18,037 nucleotides of DNA. It comes from JBBQHX01 sp038324385 (GTDB taxonomy: Bacteria > Gemmatimonadota > Gemmatimonadetes > Gemmatimonadales > Gemmatimonadaceae). The translations under genes and the position numbers were made by a program. How positions within the stretch are numbered: position 1 is the first letter of the stretch; every line of letters begins with the position of its first letter. Below, in pieces: positions 14,851 through 18,037 of the stretch. Below the pieces are notes generated by a model, which saw only the letters and a list, made by a program, of their open reading frames with translations, made no database searches and was not told the origin of the DNA. Location: NCBI GenBank assembly GCA_038324385.1, contig JBBQHX010000049.1, positions 1 to 18,037 of the forward strand, given 5' to 3'.

Positions 14851-16245
14851 TCAGACAGCGGCCGCCGCAGTGCGCGGAGCCGACAGCGCGACCAGCCGCG
14901 CGTGCGACGGCGACGTGCGCGCCGTCGCGTTCCGCGTGTCCACCACCACGTCGGCCACGTCGAGCACATGCTGATAGTCGATGCCGTCGTGATCGGTCAC
15001 GATCACCACCGCGTCGGCATTCGTCAGCTCGGCGTCGTTGAGCTCGACCCCGTGCATCTCGTGATCGCCCTCGCGGAACGACGGAATGAACGGGTCGTGA
15101 TAGACCACCTCCGCGCCCCGCTCTTCGAGCAGGCGGATGACGTCGAGCGCGGGGCTCTCGCGCATGTCGTTGATGTTCTTCTTGTACGCCACGCCGAGCA
15201 CCAGGACGCGACTGCCGTTGACCGACTTCCGCACATCGTTCAGCGCGCGGGCGACCTTTTCGGCCACCACGTCAGGCATCGCACTGTTGATCTCACTCGC
15301 CAGGTCGATGAAGCGCGTCTTGTAGTTCAGCGTGCGCATCTTCCAGGCGAGGTAGTGCGGATCGAGCGGAATGCAGTGACCGCCGATGCCGGGCCCTGGG
15401 GTGAACTTCATGAAGCCAAACGGCTTGGTGGCCGCCGCGTCAATCACTTCCCAGACGTCGACGCCGAGCTTGTCGCAGACGATCGACATCTCGTTGGCCA
15501 TCGCGATGTTGACCGCGCGGAAGGTGTTCTCCAGTAGCTTCACCAACTCCGCGCACTCCGTCGTGCTCACCGGAACGACCGTGTCGATCGTGGCCGAGTA
15601 GAGGGCGGTGGCCACCTCGGTGCAGGCCGCGGTGATCCCGCCGACTACCTTCGGGGTGTTTTTCGTGTGCCAGGTCGGGTTGCCGGGATCGACGCGCTCC
15701 GGGCTGAACGCCACAAACACGTCCACGCCCACGGTCAGCCCCGCCTCCTCGATGCGCGGCACGATCAGGTCGCGCGTCGTACCGGGATACGTCGTGCTCT
15801 CGAGCACGACGAGCAGCCCCGGGTGCGCCTGACGCGCCACGGCGTCCACCGCCGACAGCACATACGTCATGTCCGGATCGCGCGTCTTGGACAGCGGCGT
15901 CGGCACGGCGATCGAGATGGCGTCGGCGCGGCCCATGCACGTCTCGTCGGCGCTCGCCGAGAGCTTGCCGGACGAAACCAGGCGGGCAATCGTCTCCGAC
16001 GGCACGTCCTGGATGTGCGACTCGCCACGATTGATCAGGTCGACGACGCGCGTGCTGACATCGTAGCCGATCACGGTGAATCCGGCCTCTGCCAGCTCCA
16101 TCGCGAGCGGGAGGCCGACGTAGCCGAGTCCGACGACGACGATGGTCGCCGATCGATCGTCGAACCTGGTGAGCAGGGCCTGCTGCTGGGAGCGGGCATC
16201 GTTGGAGCGTACGTCGGCGGTCATGTCGGAGAAGTCAGCGTCCAT
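14851..16245 (-). CDS. wbpA: UDP-N-acetylglucosamine 6-dehydrogenase, WbpA type
   Basis: This nucleotide-sugar dehydrogenase probably oxidises UDP-N-acetylglucosamine to UDP-N-acetylglucosaminuronate with NAD. The 464-residue protein has GLGYVGLP at 39-46, AVPTPLSKTRDPDM (113-126), AFSPERVDPGN (179-189), and the catalytic-Cys motif GPGIGGHCIPLDPHYLAWK with Cys291. The IPLDPHYLAWK form is WbpA-like, differing from WecC and TviB and from the GSCFPKD of Ugd next door. The C-terminal domain contains VLGVAYKKNINDMRESPAL. The ATG at 16245 overlaps the aminotransferase end by 11 nt; a second ATG at 16224 is possible, and neither has a good ribosome-binding site. An exact substrate (GlcNAc, GalNAc or ManNAc) cannot be fixed from motifs alone. 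The adjacent aminotransferase and oxidoreductase support the WbpA-type pathway. Confidence 0.87.
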   Translation of the reverse strand: MDADFSDMTADVRSNDARSQQQALLTRFDDRSATIVVVGLGYVGLPLAMELAEAGFTVIGYDVSTRVVDLINRGESHIQDVPSETIARLVSSGKLSASADETCMGRADAISIAVPTPLSKTRDPDMTYVLSAVDAVARQAHPGLLVVLESTTYPGTTRDLIVPRIEEAGLTVGVDVFVAFSPERVDPGNPTWHTKNTPKVVGGITAACTEVATALYSATIDTVVPVSTTECAELVKLLENTFRAVNIAMANEMSIVCDKLGVDVWEVIDAAATKPFGFMKFTPGPGIGGHCIPLDPHYLAWKMRTLNYKTRFIDLASEINSAMPDVVAEKVARALNDVRKSVNGSRVLVLGVAYKKNINDMRESPALDVIRLLEERGAEVVYHDPFIPSFREGDHEMHGVELNDAELTNADAVVIVTDHDGIDYQHVLDVADVVVDTRNATARTSPSHARLVALSAPRTAAAAV

Positions 16246-17347
16246 AGAAGGCCCGCACCGTCGAGACGACCTCGTCGAGGTGGGCCTGGGTCAGTTCGGG
16301 ATAGATCGGCAGAGACAGCACCTCGCCCGCGGCGCGCTCGGACTCGGGAAAACTCCCCTCACGATACCCGAGATAGGCAAAGCAGGGCTGAAGGTGCAAC
16401 GGCAGCGGATAGTAGATCGCCGACCCGATGCCCTGCGCCGTCAGATGCGCCTGCAACGCGTCGCGCCGCTCCACTCGCAGCGTGTACTGGTTGTAGATCG
16501 ATTCGTTGGCCGGATCGACGTACGGGGTGATCACCTCGGACACATCGGCGAACGCCGAGTCGTAGAACGCCGCATTCGCCCGCCGTCGCGCGCTCCAGTC
16601 GGCCAGGAATGGGAGCTTGGCGTGCAGCACGGCCGCCTGCAGCGCGTCGAGCCGGCTGTTGTAACCGACTTCCTCATGAAAGTAGGTGCGCACGCTCCCG
16701 TGCGTCCGGAGTCGCATCAAGCGATGGAACAGCGCCTCGTCCTGGGTGACGACCATCCCCCCGTCCCCGTATCCACCGAGGTTCTTGGATGGGAAGAAGC
16801 TGAAGGTGCCGATCGTCGCCGCCTCGCCGGCCATCATCCATTCCCCGTCGATCTGGCGCCGGGCGCCGATCGACTGGGCCGCGTCCTCGATCAGCGGCAC
16901 GTTCGGGGCCACTGCCCGGATCTGCTCCAGCGGCGCCATCTGCCCGAACAGGTCCACAGGGATAATCGCCCGCGTCCGCTCGGTCACCGCGGCGGCGACC
17001 GCCTCGGGGGCGATGTTGAACGTGCGGGGCTCGATGTCGACGAACACCGGTCGCGCCCCGACATTATGGATCGTCCCGGCGGTCGCGAAGAATGTGAACG
17101 GCGTCGTCACCACCTCGTCGTCTCGCCCGACGTCGAGCGCCCGCAGCGAGAGCAGCAGCGCGTCCGTCCCGTTGGCGCACCCCACCGCGTAGCGCGAATG
17201 CGACACGCCCGCGATCGCGCACTCGAACCGCGCCACCGTGTCGCCGAGGATGAACTTCTGGTCCTCGACCACCCGGAGCATCGCCGCGATCACGTCGTTC
17301 TGAATCGCTGCGTGTTGCGCGCGAAGATCGAGCAGGGGGACGGGCAT
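16235..17347 (-). CDS. DegT/DnrJ/EryC1 sugar aminotransferase, WbpE-like
   Basis: This PLP enzyme is predicted to aminate a keto-sugar nucleotide. In this context the likely substrate is the 3-keto derivative of UDP-GlcNAcA. The 370-residue protein has ANGTDALLLSL (58-68), TTPFTFFATAG (81-91), EDAAQSIGA (154-162) with the PLP-ring Asp155, and FSFFPSKNLGGYGDGG with the Schiff-base Lys188. The start chosen is ATG 17347, where the family N-terminus (VPLLDLRAQH) begins; a GTG at 17359 is an alternative. The open frame to 17620 is not supported, since it runs through the upstream gap and the oxidoreductase. No clear ribosome-binding site is visible. It lies between a Gfo/Idh oxidoreductase and a UDP-GlcNAc dehydrogenase, the WbpB-WbpE-WbpA combination, but another keto-sugar substrate is possible. 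Confidence 0.9.
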   Translation of the reverse strand: MPVPLLDLRAQHAAIQNDVIAAMLRVVEDQKFILGDTVARFECAIAGVSHSRYAVGCANGTDALLLSLRALDVGRDDEVVTTPFTFFATAGTIHNVGARPVFVDIEPRTFNIAPEAVAAAVTERTRAIIPVDLFGQMAPLEQIRAVAPNVPLIEDAAQSIGARRQIDGEWMMAGEAATIGTFSFFPSKNLGGYGDGGMVVTQDEALFHRLMRLRTHGSVRTYFHEEVGYNSRLDALQAAVLHAKLPFLADWSARRRANAAFYDSAFADVSEVITPYVDPANESIYNQYTLRVERRDALQAHLTAQGIGSAIYYPLPLHLQPCFAYLGYREGSFPESERAAGEVLSLPIYPELTQAHLDEVVSTVRAFYGR

Positions 17348-17408
17348 GGGGATCGACACCGGGTGAGGCCACACGAGCCAGGCGGTCACGCCCGGCGGGA
17401 GCCCGCGA

Positions 17409-17437
17409 AATTTGCCGGCGCGGGGGGGGCAAGTCAA
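17409..17437 (-). promoter_or_regulatory. Possible promoter of the aminotransferase gene, with G8 tract in spacer
   Basis: On the minus strand, TTGACT (17437-17432; 5 of 6 to TTGACA) is followed by 17 nt and CAAATT (17414-17409; 3 of 6 to TATAAT). It sits about 60 nt upstream of the ATG. The spacer contains eight consecutive C (plus-strand G at 17422-17429). The -10 is weak, so this is only a candidate. Confidence 0.3.
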
Positions 17438-17495
17438 CGCGTGACACCCCTTTCCGCCCCCTCGAGCCTCACGAAAGGCGCCAGGCCCCGCCGGG

Positions 17496-18037
17496 TTACC
17501 GGCGCGTCTGCAGCGGGATCGATACCTCGCGTCCCGTCCGCGCCGACTCGTAGATCCCGAGCACCAGTTCCAGCGACTTCCGCCCCGCGCGGCCGTCCGT
17601 ATCGGGCCGTGCCTCGTCACGCAGCGCCGCGAGCACGTTGCGGTAGTAGCCCAGGTGCCCGAAGCCGTAGACGGTCGGCGGGGCGGTGTTCGCGGTGTCG
17701 ATCAGCTTGTCGTCATCGTCGTAGTCGGCGAACGTCCAGTGCTCGACGCGGTTCACCGCGCTGCCCCCGATCTTGACGCTTCCCGTCTCGCCGAGGATCG
17801 TGATCGAGCCCTCGAGATTCCGCGGATAGGTCAGCATCGTGACCTCGATCGTGCCGAGCGCACCGCTGCGGAACTTGAGCACCGCCACACCGGTGTCCTC
17901 GGCCTCGATGCTTCGCGCCAGCGTGGCCGTCTTGGCGATCACGCTTTCGACGGGCCCCACCAGCCACTGGATCAGGTCGACGTAGTGCGACGCCTGATTC
18001 AAGAACGCGCCGCCGTCGAATTCCCACGTTCCCCGCC
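17496..18037 (-). CDS. Gfo/Idh/MocA family oxidoreductase, WlbA/WbpB-like, 5' end outside window
   Basis: The visible 179 residues are the C-terminal part of an NAD(P)-dependent sugar oxidoreductase; the Rossmann domain and start lie beyond the right edge. Visible hallmarks are GTWEFDGGAFLNQASHYVDL followed by IQWLVGPVES, with the conserved Asn and active-site His. Then come TGVAVLKFRSGALGTIEVTM and LEGSITILGETGSVKIGG of the substrate-binding beta-sheet domain. It ends in an Arg-rich tail at a TAA stop. Neighbouring aminotransferase and WbpA-type dehydrogenase genes suggest it is the UDP-GlcNAcA 3-dehydrogenase of a diacetamido-uronic acid pathway. That substrate is inferred; the family also includes inositol and other sugar dehydrogenases. 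It is separated from the aminotransferase by 148 bp. Confidence 0.85.
   Translation of the reverse strand, partial: RGTWEFDGGAFLNQASHYVDLIQWLVGPVESVIAKTATLARSIEAEDTGVAVLKFRSGALGTIEVTMLTYPRNLEGSITILGETGSVKIGGSAVNRVEHWTFADYDDDDKLIDTANTAPPTVYGFGHLGYYRNVLAALRDEARPDTDGRAGRKSLELVLGIYESARTGREVSIPLQTRR

Noticed and set aside
14191..15537. 448-codon open frame on the plus strand
   Set aside because: It is antisense to ugd and the WbpA-type dehydrogenase and crosses their gap; no family features.
1..18037. Mobile elements, tRNA/rRNA genes, toxin-antitoxin or defence genes
   Set aside because: No transposase or integrase motifs, terminal inverted repeats, tRNA cloverleaf or rRNA segments were recognised. 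All gene-sized intervals are accounted for by conserved families.

Overview
This window comes from a high-GC (roughly two-thirds G+C by eye), Gram-negative-type bacterium. All sixteen supported genes lie on the minus strand, so transcription runs from position 18037 towards position 1. An outer-membrane assembly lipoprotein (BamD-like) implies a double membrane. The 1113-residue SecA carries extra segments that I recall as like those of Bacteroidetes SecA. With the base composition, this fits the Gemmatimonadota/FCB neighbourhood. That placement is an inference, not something the sequence proves.

Layout in transcription order. (1) Positions 18037-14851 hold the end of a surface-sugar cluster: a partial Gfo/Idh/MocA oxidoreductase, a DegT/DnrJ/EryC1 aminotransferase and a WbpA-type UDP-N-acetylglucosamine 6-dehydrogenase. 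Together they match the early steps of UDP-diamino-uronic acid synthesis (3-oxidation, 3-amination, 6-oxidation). (2) Positions 14712-12461 hold ugd and uxs, overlapping by 4 nt, which convert UDP-glucose to UDP-glucuronate to UDP-xylose. (3) A GC-extreme tandem palindromic repeat separates these from a housekeeping operon, bamD-nadD-secA (12271-7545), that ends at a strong hairpin. (4) radC and a bifunctional (p)ppGpp synthetase/hydrolase (rel) follow, overlapping by 4 nt and also ended by a hairpin. (5) uvrB-tsaE-tsaB-rimI (4355-595) form a tight chain with 4-nt overlaps or a 1-nt gap. (6) ssb starts at 495 and runs off the left edge.

The most interesting regulatory signal is a shared promoter layout directly in front of uvrB and bamD. 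Each has an nGAACA hexamer, exactly 17 nt, a T(A/T)ATAT hexamer, exactly 7 nt, then ATG. Neither start has a Shine-Dalgarno sequence, which predicts leaderless mRNAs at the two operon heads. Many other starts (ssb, secA, radC, rel, ugd) have visible Shine-Dalgarno sequences. A second point is a run of eight G/C in the spacer of a possible promoter for the aminotransferase gene.

No tRNA, rRNA, CRISPR array, insertion sequence, prophage or defence system is visible. No intergenic stretch exceeds about 220 bp. I did not find a clearly novel multi-gene system.
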